Assembly (NCBI GenBank): GCA_946566685.1
Contig: CAMNXA010000003.1
Coordinates: 1-64,000, forward strand
DNA length: 64,000 nucleotides
Source of the DNA: an uncultured Lachnospiraceae bacterium
GTDB lineage: Bacteria > Bacillota > Clostridia > Lachnospirales > Lachnospiraceae
Reading direction: 5' to 3'
Shown in pieces: positions 25,719 through 33,642 of the stretch (its first letter is position 1; every line of letters starts with the position of its first letter). The position numbers and the translations under genes were made by a program. A model generated the notes under the pieces. It saw only the letters and a program-made list of their open reading frames with translations, was not told the origin of the DNA and ran no database searches.

Positions 25719-26615
25719 ATGAAAAAGCCTAAAAGATTTATGAAGGTAACAGTTGCAGTGATAATGCTTGCAAATGTCTTGGTGTTGAGTGGATGCGGCA
25801 AGGCAGAGGGAGATACTTCACAGACAGATAGGGAGGAATCGAATGCAATTCCCAAAGGGCAGTATGTAGTTTTAGAAGGAGGGCAGGAAAATTCCCAGGC
25901 ACAGGACAACACGGATATAGGACAGACACCGGAGGAGGTGCAGGAGCAGGAAACGGGCAGCATTATGAGGGAGTATTCTGACAAGGAAAAGGAGCGCATG
26001 GCCCAATTGCAGGAGGCATATCAGAATGAGACTGCAAAACCGGAAAAGATGATTCCGGAGGTGGACAGCGTAGCGGCGGTGACGGAAGGGACACTCTGCT
26101 ACATCTTATCCACCGGAGAATATTACCTGCCGGACAGGGAACTGACGGATGAGGAATTGTTGGAGATCATTGACTGTAATTTCCGGATAGCCATCAACGC
26201 GAACCGGAAGACAGAGGCAGAATACGAGGCAGAAGACCGCGCCAGGAGAGCGGAACTTGAGGCGAAGGTGCAGGCAGCAGACGGCATCAGCGAAGAGGAA
26301 GCAATAGAGATTGGGAAGAAGGCGCTGGAGACTGACCTTGGTGCAAAAGGGAAGGGAATGAAATTACGCTTGTGGGAGAAACGTTATGGATGGAAGACGG
26401 ACTTATGTATAGCGGATTGGAGTGAGATAAAGGAAAAAGACAGGGGAGCAATCGGGTACTATATGCAGTTTGATTTTGGCGATGATTCGGATGACTGGAC
26501 GAGTTATCATTGTACAATCAATGCCGTGGACGGCAGTATTTTGGAGGCATATAGAATGGAGACGGCGTTAGACAGTGATGGCATTTCCTGCAATACTTTT
26601 CGCTATGAGCATTAA
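25719..26615 (+). CDS. Lipoprotein paralogous to the anti-sigma outer domain
   Basis: A 298-residue lipoprotein with lipobox LSGC (Cys26). After a Gln/Glu-rich linker it repeats the outer domain of the preceding protein in the same order. REYSDKEKERMAQLQEAYQN matches REYSASEKERKKALWKAYEN. LCYILSTGEYYLPDRELTDEEL matches the LCYIRSTGIF block, and the last part again has a GISEEEAIEIGKKALETDLGA unit and INAVDGSILEAY. It has no membrane helix and no sigma-binding part. It most likely arose by duplication and could bind the same ligand at the outer membrane face. Confidence 0.85.
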   Translation: MKKPKRFMKVTVAVIMLANVLVLSGCGKAEGDTSQTDREESNAIPKGQYVVLEGGQENSQAQDNTDIGQTPEEVQEQETGSIMREYSDKEKERMAQLQEAYQNETAKPEKMIPEVDSVAAVTEGTLCYILSTGEYYLPDRELTDEELLEIIDCNFRIAINANRKTEAEYEAEDRARRAELEAKVQAADGISEEEAIEIGKKALETDLGAKGKGMKLRLWEKRYGWKTDLCIADWSEIKEKDRGAIGYYMQFDFGDDSDDWTSYHCTINAVDGSILEAYRMETALDSDGISCNTFRYEH

Positions 26616-26688
26616 CACAGGAATCTTCCAATTTGACGCTGATACAGGATGGCACTGAGTTCAATTATTTCTATTTCCGCCGTAACGC

Positions 26689-26716
26689 TTGAAAAGTGAG
26701 AAGAACCCTATATAAT
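26689..26716 (+). promoter_or_regulatory. Promoter of the GNAT gene
   Basis: TTGAAA (26689-26694) and TATAAT (26711-26716) are 16 bases apart, about 65 bases before the start codon at 26783. Confidence 0.6.
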
Positions 26717-26782
26717 AATATGAGATTGACAGAGTGGGAATAAACCGCAGGAACTCTTATATGAAAGAGGGGGATTTCAAGG

Positions 26783-27250
26783 ATGGTTGAATACGCGAAG
26801 GCAGCAGATATTGCTGCCCTGACAGAATTAAGACTGGCTTATTTGGAGGAGGATCACGGCAGGATGAGCGAGGATGAGTTCGGAATGATCAGGCGCGGCC
26901 TGCCGGCATATTTTAAGCGAAGTTTGAATCAGAACCTGTTTTGCTATCTGATAAGAGAGCAGGAAGAGATCGTGGCGTGCGCCTTTTTGCTGGTGACGGA
27001 AAAACCGATGAGCCCGGCGTTTATCACCGGTAGAACGGGAACAGTGCTGAATGTATATACCAGGCCGGCCTGCCGTCATAGAGGGTATGCCAGGCAGATT
27101 ATGGAAAAGCTTCTGACAGATGCAGTCGAGAAAGAACTGAGCGTTGTGGAATTGAAATCCACAGAAGAGGGGTATCAGCTTTATAAAGCGGTTGGATTTG
27201 TGGATGATGTGCCGAAGTATCATTTGATGAAGTGGTATAATCGGCGGTAG
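26783..27250 (+). CDS. GNAT-family N-acetyltransferase
   Basis: A 155-residue GNAT enzyme. The acetyl-CoA loop is seen as GTVLNVYTRPACRHRGYARQIMEKLL, with the RxxGxA pattern, and the closing strands VVELKSTEEGYQLYKAVGF are typical. The amine acceptor cannot be told from sequence. It has its own promoter and no clear partner gene. The 27251-27501 gap that follows is AT-rich and contains no gene I can support. Confidence 0.92.
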   Translation: MVEYAKAADIAALTELRLAYLEEDHGRMSEDEFGMIRRGLPAYFKRSLNQNLFCYLIREQEEIVACAFLLVTEKPMSPAFITGRTGTVLNVYTRPACRHRGYARQIMEKLLTDAVEKELSVVELKSTEEGYQLYKAVGFVDDVPKYHLMKWYNRR

Positions 27251-27501
27251 TGGGGCAGATTTTGATCATTGCAAAATATTATATTGTCATTCCCAAAATA
27301 GCTATCACACAAGAACCAATTCTGTAAATTAGTGCTTTTTTCTTGCGAAAACTTTAAGATATCCTTAATACTGTTGAACTTCGGTTAAGACTATTGAGAT
27401 TCAAATTAAAATGTGATAGGTTTAAGGCATAAACTGTAAGAATGATTCTTAAGATAATTGTCATAATAACTGTATCAACAGAGAAAAGGATAGGTGTACG
27501 G

Positions 27502-28665
27502 ATGAAGAGTAGACTGTATTATGCACTGTATTTTTTGTATGTTATTGTGGTTGCTTTTGTACTATATTTGAACGGCGTGTTTACAGGGGAGGAGGTCTCA
27601 CTTGTAAATCTTTCGATCAATGTCGGGTTTCTGATCATTATCGGGATTCTTTTTATCATATCTTCCGTCAGTTTTGGCAGGCTTAACAGGGCCACTTATG
27701 ATCTGGAAGATGCCATGATCCGTCTGCAAAAAGAATATAAGGAGGCGGATGGTAAGAATCTCTGGGGAAATTACAGGGATAATACCAAGGTGTTTGAAGA
27801 AGGGGAACTACAGGATGCATTCAATAAGTACCGTCTGCGGGTAAAAAGTGCAAAGACCAGACGGGGCGCGGCGTCCTCCTGTGATCTGGGGGAGTATATC
27901 AATGAGGATTTAATAGACAGGATAGGCATGAATTTCTTTAATTCCGGTGTGCCCGGGATGCTGACCGGTCTGGGAATCCTGGGAACCTTTCTGGGTCTGT
28001 CCATGGGGCTGGGGGCATTCAGCGGGGATGATATCTTTGCCATCTCTGATAATGTGGGGTTCCTGCTCTCTGGTATGAAAGTGGCTTTCCACACTTCGGT
28101 ATATGGTATCTTTTTCTCATTGGTGTTCAGTATTGCTTATCGAAGCATTATGTCGGATGCCTATGAGACATTGAATGATTTTTTGGATGTGTTCCGTCAG
28201 ACAGCGCAGCCGATCGCCCTGAAAGAGGATGAGAATCTGGCAACAATGCTGGTGTATCAGGCGGGAATGGCGAATTCCTTAAAGCAGATGCTGGAAATGA
28301 TGAAGGGCAATGCGATGGAACAGACGGCAGGCGTGGAGCGTATCGTGGATAAATTTACCGTGCAGATGCAGTCTGCTTTGGATACGGACTTTAAGAAGCT
28401 GGGCAATGCCTTGAAGGCGGCGGGAGAATCACAGGCCGCCAGTGCCGTCAATGCTGCGGAAATGGTGGAAGCGGTCACAACGCTTGTGGAGGTAAACCGT
28501 AACGTGCAGGAGGCTCTGTCGAAGGTCATGGAGAGGCAGGAGATATTTGCGAGACAGATTGAGGAGCAGAAGAAAATGCTGGCGGATACATGCAGTGATA
28601 TGAGCGATGAGATCAGCAGCCAGATATACACATTTGAGCAGATGAGGAATTTATATGAGAAATAG
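27502..28665 (+). CDS. MotA/TolQ/ExbB-type proton-channel subunit, ZorA-like
   Basis: A 387-residue inner-membrane stator protein. Hydrophobic segments lie at about 5-23 and 38-57, then at about 155-180 (GMLTGLGILGTFLGLSMGLG) and 200-225 (KVAFHTSVYGIFFSLVFSI). The last two are the conserved MotA/ExbB channel helices. A long helical cytoplasmic tail of about 150 residues follows (LKQMLEMMKGN ... QIEEQKKMLADTC). This tail, plus a partner with a periplasmic OmpA domain, is the ZorA pattern, although Zorya ZorA tails are usually longer. ATG 27502 is chosen: it follows AAAGGATAGGTG and starts right before the first membrane segment. It overlaps the next gene by 11 bases. Confidence 0.85.
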   Translation: MKSRLYYALYFLYVIVVAFVLYLNGVFTGEEVSLVNLSINVGFLIIIGILFIISSVSFGRLNRATYDLEDAMIRLQKEYKEADGKNLWGNYRDNTKVFEEGELQDAFNKYRLRVKSAKTRRGAASSCDLGEYINEDLIDRIGMNFFNSGVPGMLTGLGILGTFLGLSMGLGAFSGDDIFAISDNVGFLLSGMKVAFHTSVYGIFFSLVFSIAYRSIMSDAYETLNDFLDVFRQTAQPIALKEDENLATMLVYQAGMANSLKQMLEMMKGNAMEQTAGVERIVDKFTVQMQSALDTDFKKLGNALKAAGESQAASAVNAAEMVEAVTTLVEVNRNVQEALSKVMERQEIFARQIEEQKKMLADTCSDMSDEISSQIYTFEQMRNLYEK

Positions 28666-29575
28666 ACGAAGGAACAGGGAAGCTTTTGCGGAGCATAGTT
28701 ACTGGCAGTCCTATTCGGATATGATGGCGGCGCTTCTGCTGATTTTTATTCTGATGATAGCGCTTACCCTTGCCATATACAGACAGAAAACAGATGATTT
28801 GGATCGAACCAGGCTGGAACTCAGCACAGCGCAAAGCGAGTTGGATGCAACGATAGAGGATCTGGAACTTTCCAAGGCGGAGTTGGAGAAGTCAAATGAG
28901 AATCTTGCTTCTTCACTTGCACAGTTGCAGCAGGCTTATGATCAGGCGGCCCTGACACAGGAAGAACTGAACAATGCTTATCTGGAGATAGAAAATGCCA
29001 GACAGGAACTGACGACCACAAAGCAGGAATTGCAGGATATTGTTGGCATCCGCACGGATATTATCGGGGCATTGCAGTCCGCTTTCAGCAATTCCACAAT
29101 GAAAGTGGATGCCCAGACGGGTTCTATTACATTTTCTTCCGATGTGCTTTTCCGGTATAATAGTTCTTCCCTGACAGCGGACAGCAGGGAAACTTTAAAA
29201 AACATTATCCCCATGTATCTGGATGTGCTGCTTCAGGATCAATTCCGGGATTATATTGCTGAGATCATCATTGAGGGACATACAGATACGGACGGCGGCT
29301 ATCAGAGCAATATGGAACTGTCTTATGAGCGCGCCAAGGCCGTGGCGGATTTCTGCCTCAATCAAAGAAACGGTCTCAGTGAGACGGAGATTGAGCAGCT
29401 GCAAAAAATCCTGACTGTCAATGGGAAATCATGGAGCAATCCGGTTTATCAAAAGGACGCTTCCGGCAACTTTACGGACAAGGTGGATATGCCGGCGTCC
29501 AGAAGGGTGGAGATTAAGTTCCGCCTGAAGGAGGATGAAATGATAGAGAAGATGGCAGGGATTTTGGAGCAGTAA
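28655..29575 (+). CDS. MotB/OmpA-type stator subunit, ZorB-like
   Basis: A 306-residue protein. A short basic N-terminus leads to one membrane segment (about 22-42) that starts with the conserved proton-carrying Asp: YSDMMAALLLIFIL, Asp22. A coiled coil follows (about 45-130; TRLELSTAQSELDATIEDLE). The C-terminal OmpA/MotB peptidoglycan-binding domain has SSSLTADSRETLKNI and the signature IIEGHTDTDGGYQSNMELSYERAKAV. Together with the preceding gene it should form a proton-driven motor fixed to the cell wall. No ZorC, ZorD or ZorE gene is present, and no flagellar gene is nearby. Confidence 0.87.
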   Translation: MRNRRRNREAFAEHSYWQSYSDMMAALLLIFILMIALTLAIYRQKTDDLDRTRLELSTAQSELDATIEDLELSKAELEKSNENLASSLAQLQQAYDQAALTQEELNNAYLEIENARQELTTTKQELQDIVGIRTDIIGALQSAFSNSTMKVDAQTGSITFSSDVLFRYNSSSLTADSRETLKNIIPMYLDVLLQDQFRDYIAEIIIEGHTDTDGGYQSNMELSYERAKAVADFCLNQRNGLSETEIEQLQKILTVNGKSWSNPVYQKDASGNFTDKVDMPASRRVEIKFRLKEDEMIEKMAGILEQ

Positions 29576-29632
29576 GCAAGTGTGTTGAAAGTCTGAAATA
29601 GGTACGGATATGGGGAGAACAGTACAAAATGG

Positions 29633-29675
29633 AAAATAGCGGAGAGAATGAAACAGTATTTCCCCGCTATTTTTA
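29633..29675 (+). terminator. Rho-independent terminator after the ZorAB-like pair
   Basis: AAAATAGCGG (29633-29642) pairs with CCGCTATTTT (29664-29673), followed by more T residues. It separates the motor pair from the TetR operon. Confidence 0.8.
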
Positions 29676-29687
29676 TGGCGGTATTTA

Positions 29688-29752
29688 TGAACGTGTTCAA
29701 ATAAGATTGACAACAGATATGATTATGTATACAATATAAATGAACACGTTCA
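29688..29752 (+). promoter_or_regulatory. TetR-gene promoter bracketed by two identical operators
   Basis: TGAACGTGTTCA (29688-29699) and TGAACACGTTCA (29741-29752) are the same site read from opposite strands, each with TGAAC/GTTCA arms around two bases. Between them lie TTGACA (29707-29712) and TACAAT (29730-29735), exactly 17 bases apart. This is a textbook self-repressed TetR promoter. Confidence 0.85.
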
Positions 29753-29780
29753 TATTATGGAACAGGAAAGGAGCAACCTG

Positions 29781-30329
29781 GTGCGCAAGAAAGATGAAAC
29801 CCTGCGTGAAACATTGTTGAATGCAGCGCAAAATATTGCGGACACGGAAGGCATTGAGGCTGTCAATATTCGTTCTATTGCCAGGAAGGCCGGTGTCGCA
29901 AGCGGAACCATGTACAACTATTTTTCCAATAAAGACGAGATTCTTCTTGCGCTTACGGAAAGATACTGGAAGAAGACGCTGCTTGAAATGAGGGCTGAAA
30001 TTACTGCGTCATCCTTTTGTGGGCAGTTACAGGAAATTTTTTGTTTTCTAAAGGTGCGGATAGAGCAATCTGCCGGACGGCTGATGCACAGCTTGGGCAA
30101 TGTGGAAGCAGCGGGACAGGTACAGATGGCATCCATGCAGGCTGTGCTGGAGGAGACATTGATGCAGGGTATGGAGCAGGACGCAGATATCCGCAGGGAC
30201 GTCTGGGATGAAACATTTACCAGAGAACAACTAGTACGTTTTATCATGATGAACATGACAATGTCATTAAAGACAAGAGCGCCGGATATTGCTTTTCTGA
30301 TTACCATGATCAGGCGTACTATTTATTAA
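29781..30329 (+). CDS. TetR-family transcriptional regulator
   Basis: A 182-residue repressor with an N-terminal HTH: LLNAAQNIADTEGIEAVNIR, then RKAGVASGTMYNYFSNKDEIL. The C-terminal ligand domain is helical and of unknown specificity. I take GTG 29781 as the start because AAAGGAG lies 7 bases upstream. The in-frame ATG at 29757 would add 8 residues and has no ribosome site, being only 5 bases from the operator, but cannot be excluded. It leads an operon with two membrane proteins at 30349 and 31045, which it presumably controls through the flanking operators. Confidence 0.92.
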   Translation: MRKKDETLRETLLNAAQNIADTEGIEAVNIRSIARKAGVASGTMYNYFSNKDEILLALTERYWKKTLLEMRAEITASSFCGQLQEIFCFLKVRIEQSAGRLMHSLGNVEAAGQVQMASMQAVLEETLMQGMEQDADIRRDVWDETFTREQLVRFIMMNMTMSLKTRAPDIAFLITMIRRTIY

Positions 30330-30348
30330 GGGAACAGGAGGAATATTT

Positions 30349-31029
30349 ATGCCACAGGCAATCGCAGAAACTGTTTTTGATGTGTTGTATCTTGGATTTG
30401 CATTGACAGCAGGTCTTACAATGTTAATAAAGGGCAAGGATCCTTTGGTAAAAAAAGCCGGATTAATGGCCACGCTGCTCGGCGCGGGGGATTCTTTTCA
30501 TCTCGTCCCGCGTTCCTATGCCCTTTGGACTGCCGGACTGGAAGCAAATGCGGCGGCGCTTGGAGTCGGTAAACTCATCACTTCCATCACCATGACTATC
30601 TTTTACCTGATACTATATTATGTCTGGCGTGAGCGCTATCAGATAAAGGAAAGGAAAAGCCTTACGGCAGTGATGTGGACATTATCCGTACTGCGCATTG
30701 CGCTTTGTCTGCTTCCGCAAAACCAGTGGCTTACATATCATCAGCCGTTATTCTTTGGAGTGCTCCGCAATATACCTTTTGCGATGATGGGAGTTATCAT
30801 TATTGTTATTTTTGCGCAGGAGACAAAAAGGGCAGGAGATTCCGTCTTTCGGTTTATGCCGCTGGCGGTAGGCCTGTCGTTTGGTTTCTATCTGCCTGTC
30901 GTTTTGTTTAGTGGGATTTTACCGATCATTGGCATGCTTATGATTCCCAAGACGATGGCTTATGTCTGGATCGTATGGATGGGGTGGCAGCTTTACAGGC
31001 AGTCGAGGGAATCGGTGATAAACGGATAA
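30349..31029 (+). CDS. Multi-pass membrane protein of unknown function
   Basis: A 226-residue protein with about seven hydrophobic segments (for example LYLGFALTAGLTMLI, LITSITMTIFYLILYYVW, IPFAMMGVIIIVIF and VGLSFGFYLPVVLF). A conserved-looking loop GAGDSFHLVPRSYALWT lies between segments 2 and 3; its His and acidic residues might bind metal or a cofactor. I do not recognise the family. AACAGGAGG precedes the ATG. It lies 19 bases after the TetR gene and 15 before a DUF2871 gene, so all three form one operon. Confidence 0.8.
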   Translation: MPQAIAETVFDVLYLGFALTAGLTMLIKGKDPLVKKAGLMATLLGAGDSFHLVPRSYALWTAGLEANAAALGVGKLITSITMTIFYLILYYVWRERYQIKERKSLTAVMWTLSVLRIALCLLPQNQWLTYHQPLFFGVLRNIPFAMMGVIIIVIFAQETKRAGDSVFRFMPLAVGLSFGFYLPVVLFSGILPIIGMLMIPKTMAYVWIVWMGWQLYRQSRESVING

Positions 31030-31044
31030 GAGGAGGGAATCATA

Positions 31045-31455
31045 ATGGTCAAACGTTACGCAAATCTGGCATTGGTTTATGCTGTCATTGCCATGATATT
31101 TGGAGTGTTTTACAGGGAGTTTACAAAGTTGAATCATTTCACCGGGCAGACGAATCTGTCTGTTATGCATACCCATTATTTTATGTTGGGAATGTTCTTT
31201 TTTCTCATCCTTATGCTGGTGGAGAAGTCTTTCCGCTTCTCGGATCATGGCGTTGGCAGGATTTTGATTGTTTATCAGATCGGGCTGAACATTACGGGCA
31301 TTGGATTTCTCATGAGAGGTTTGACACAGGTATGGGCAGCAGAGTTGAGCAGGGGGATGGATGCCTCCATTTCCGGCATTGCAGGGATAGGTCATATTCT
31401 GACTGGTGTCTGCATCGTTCTCTTGCTGTTGAAGATTAGAAAGCAGGCTGATTAG
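31045..31455 (+). CDS. DUF2871-type four-helix membrane protein
   Basis: A 136-residue protein with four hydrophobic segments. VMHTHYFMLGMFFFLILML contains two His residues in a membrane helix, and HILTGVCIVLLLL another. The start (YANLALVYAVIAMIFGVFYREFTK) and these helices fit the DUF2871 family as I know it. In-membrane His residues would suit heme or metal binding, but that is inference. It is the last gene of the TetR operon and ends 52 bases before the two-component system. Confidence 0.8.
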   Translation: MVKRYANLALVYAVIAMIFGVFYREFTKLNHFTGQTNLSVMHTHYFMLGMFFFLILMLVEKSFRFSDHGVGRILIVYQIGLNITGIGFLMRGLTQVWAAELSRGMDASISGIAGIGHILTGVCIVLLLLKIRKQAD

Positions 31456-31507
31456 TCCGGCATGCTGGAAATGGATATTCCTGAATAGAGCAAAGGAAGC
31501 AGGGGCC

Positions 31508-32191
31508 ATGGCAAACATTCTGATAGTGGAAGATGATAAAAATATGCAGGAAATCATTGCCGATTATATGCGGCGCGGCGGTCATACCTGCTTTATGGCG
31601 GATGATGGGGTGGATGCGCTTATGGTGTTAAAAAATAATCCCATGGATCTGATGATACTGGATATCATGATGCCTCATCTTGACGGGTTTTCCGTCTGCA
31701 AGATGGCGCGGGAAATGAGCAGTCTCCCCATTATCCTGCTGACGGCCAAAGATGGTGAGGATGATAAGTTAAAGGGCTATGATCTGGGAGCGGATGATTA
31801 TATGACCAAACCGTTTAGCCCCAAAGTACTGTTGGCCAAGGTAACTGCTTTACTGCGGCGCACCTGCGTTTCCCGGGCAGATACCATGCGCCATGTAAGT
31901 ACTGTAAGCGGTGGGAATATTTCAATCGTCCCAGCTTCTCGTCAGGTTTTTCTGGAGGGGCAGGAGATTACATTGACGCACAAGGAGTATGAACTGCTCT
32001 ATTTGCTGGTGTCAAATCCCGGACAGATCTTTGACCGGGAACAGCTGCTTAATCGGATATGGGGCTATGACTTTGCGGGGACGACCAGAACCGTGGACAC
32101 GCATATCAAAACCCTTCGCCAGAAATTAGGAGATGAGGGCAGGCATATCGTAACACTCATTCGCTCCGGTTATAAATTCGAGGTAAAGTAG
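31508..32191 (+). CDS. OmpR/PhoB-family response regulator
   Basis: A 227-residue regulator. The receiver domain has acidic EDD near the N-terminus, phosphoacceptor Asp in LMILDIMMPHLDGF (about Asp53), and the conserved LTAKDGEDD and DYMTKPFSP segments. The winged-helix output domain (about 130-225) ends with the typical TRTVDTHIKTLRQKLG and LIRSGYKFEV. It is followed directly by a histidine kinase. The three TTTCAC repeats at 33385-33412 have the 11-bp spacing used by this family, so the ABC operon at 33490 is its likely target. Confidence 0.95.
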   Translation: MANILIVEDDKNMQEIIADYMRRGGHTCFMADDGVDALMVLKNNPMDLMILDIMMPHLDGFSVCKMAREMSSLPIILLTAKDGEDDKLKGYDLGADDYMTKPFSPKVLLAKVTALLRRTCVSRADTMRHVSTVSGGNISIVPASRQVFLEGQEITLTHKEYELLYLLVSNPGQIFDREQLLNRIWGYDFAGTTRTVDTHIKTLRQKLGDEGRHIVTLIRSGYKFEVK

Positions 32192-32192
32192 T

Positions 32193-33269
32193 ATGAAGAT
32201 AAGCGAATCTATGAACTTTTTTACCATCCGCAAGAAAATACTGTTGGCTTCTAAACTGATGGGTATAATCCTGGTAGTATCTTATGCTTTTTCCGCCAGG
32301 CTGCCGTTAGGGGCAGATGTTTCTCTTGTGATCTGGCTTCTTTTTGTAGCCGTTTTGATCTGTGTGATCGATTTATGGATGGCCCGGTTTATCTCGAAAC
32401 CGGTGTCCGAGCTGAACGATACTGCCCGAAGGATGGCGGGGCTGGATTTTTCCAGGCGTTGCGAGGTGACGGGCCGGGATGAATTTGGGGAACTTTCCCA
32501 GAGCCTGAATATGATGGCACAAAGCTTGCAGGAGGCATTTAAGTCATTGGAGGAAGCCAATGCTAAATTGGAGCAGGATGTGGAGCAGAAGAAGCGTCTG
32601 TTGGCTGAACGAAAAGAACTGGTGGACAATCTTTCCCATGAGATGAAGACACCGCTTGGCGTAATCCGGGCTTATGCTGAAGGAATGCAGGATGAAACGG
32701 AGGAAGCGAAAAAGCAGAAGTATTCGCAGGTCATCATAACGGAAACGGAGCGCATGAGCAGTCTGATCACCACCTTGCTCGATCTGTCTGCGCTGGAGAG
32801 CGGGGCGGTGGAACTTTATCCGGAAAGATTTGATCTTGTTGAATTTGTGGAAACCATTGCCGGGAGATTACTGATCGATGCGCCGGACGTTAACTTTGAC
32901 CTGCAATATGAACTGCCGCCACAGCCTGTTTATGTCAATACTGACAAAGAGCGGATGGAACAGGTGCTCGATAATCTGCTTGTCAATGCGAAGAGAAATG
33001 TTTCGCCGGGCGGCATTTTGAAATTGTCATTAAAAGAACGTGACGGCCTGCTGGACTTTTCAATCTACAATCAGGGCCAGACTATTCCGCAGGAAAACCT
33101 GTCAAAGATCTGGATGAAATTTTATCGTGACAGGAATACAAAATACGGTGGTTCGGGACTGGGACTGGCAATCGTGGCACAGATTCTTTCCATGCAGCAT
33201 ATAGAGTATGGGGCTGCCAACCAAGGGGATGGCGTGGTGTTTCATTTTTCCATTCCTACGGTACAATAA
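32193..33269 (+). CDS. HAMP-type sensor histidine kinase
   Basis: A 358-residue kinase. Two membrane segments (about 13-32 and 40-60) enclose almost no outside loop, so the signal is probably sensed in or at the membrane, as in kinases that respond to cell-wall antimicrobials. HAMP domain about 60-115, then the H-box NLSHEMKTPLGVI, the N-box LDNLLVNAKRNV and the G-box YGGSGLGLAI. The start codon is one base after the regulator's stop, so the two are co-translated. The downstream ABC exporter and small membrane protein strengthen an antimicrobial-response reading; the ligand is unknown. Confidence 0.94.
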   Translation: MKISESMNFFTIRKKILLASKLMGIILVVSYAFSARLPLGADVSLVIWLLFVAVLICVIDLWMARFISKPVSELNDTARRMAGLDFSRRCEVTGRDEFGELSQSLNMMAQSLQEAFKSLEEANAKLEQDVEQKKRLLAERKELVDNLSHEMKTPLGVIRAYAEGMQDETEEAKKQKYSQVIITETERMSSLITTLLDLSALESGAVELYPERFDLVEFVETIAGRLLIDAPDVNFDLQYELPPQPVYVNTDKERMEQVLDNLLVNAKRNVSPGGILKLSLKERDGLLDFSIYNQGQTIPQENLSKIWMKFYRDRNTKYGGSGLGLAIVAQILSMQHIEYGAANQGDGVVFHFSIPTVQ

Positions 33270-33296
33270 AATATTCTGTAAAAGCAATCTTCCTGG

Positions 33297-33333
33297 AAGG
33301 GCCTCTGTTTCGAAAAGAAATGGAGGCCTTTTC
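33297..33333 (+). terminator. Rho-independent terminator of the two-component operon
   Basis: A 15-bp stem (33297-33311 with 33317-33331, core GGCCTC/GAGGCC, two G-T pairs, GAAAA loop) followed by CTTTTCC. It separates the kinase gene from the ABC operon promoter. Confidence 0.85.
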
Positions 33334-33384
33334 CTATCAAAGGAATTACAAAGTGTATTGTCCTGTGATTTTTGACAGGAAAGA

Positions 33385-33429
33385 TTTCACACCAATTTCA
33401 CCCGGATTTCACCTGCACTTCAATACAAT
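33385..33429 (+). promoter_or_regulatory. Triple direct-repeat operator and promoter of the ABC operon
   Basis: TTTCAC occurs at 33385-33390, 33396-33401 and 33407-33412, each start 11 bases after the last. A -10-like TACAAT lies at 33424-33429, so the repeats cover the -35 position. The 11-bp period fits tandem binding of an OmpR/PhoB-type dimer acting as activator. Confidence 0.7.
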
Positions 33430-33489
33430 TTTTTATGCTGGCATTATCTTACAGCAGTTGCTATGTGTGAGGAAAAGGAGGGAACAATT

Positions 33490-33642
33490 ATGATTTTAGG
33501 TTTGGAATGGTACTGGTGGCTTGTGATTCTGGCAGTGCTTGTGATCTCTGTCCCGTTTAAGGTGAAGTTTATGAAATGGTGGGGAAAGCGTTCGCAGGAA
33601 AAGAGAGAAGGGCAACGCGGGAAATGGGGTGAGGAAGATTGA
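33490..33642 (+). CDS. Small single-pass membrane protein (50 residues)
   Basis: An open frame of 50 codons with a strong ribosome site (AAAGGAGGG, 7 bases before the ATG). It starts MILGLEWYWWLVILAVLVIS, a Trp-rich membrane helix, and ends in a basic then mixed-charge tail (KWWGKRSQEKREG). Its TGA overlaps the TTG start of the ATPase gene by 3 bases, so translation is coupled. As the first gene of an ABC exporter operon it may be a small regulatory or accessory subunit. Automated annotation often misses genes this short. Confidence 0.75.
   Translation: MILGLEWYWWLVILAVLVISVPFKVKFMKWWGKRSQEKREGQRGKWGEED

Noticed and set aside
27502-31455. A complete Zorya defence system
   Set aside because: Only ZorA-like and ZorB-like genes are present. 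The next genes are a TetR regulator and membrane proteins behind a terminator, and none resembles ZorC, ZorD, ZorE or another known Zorya effector.
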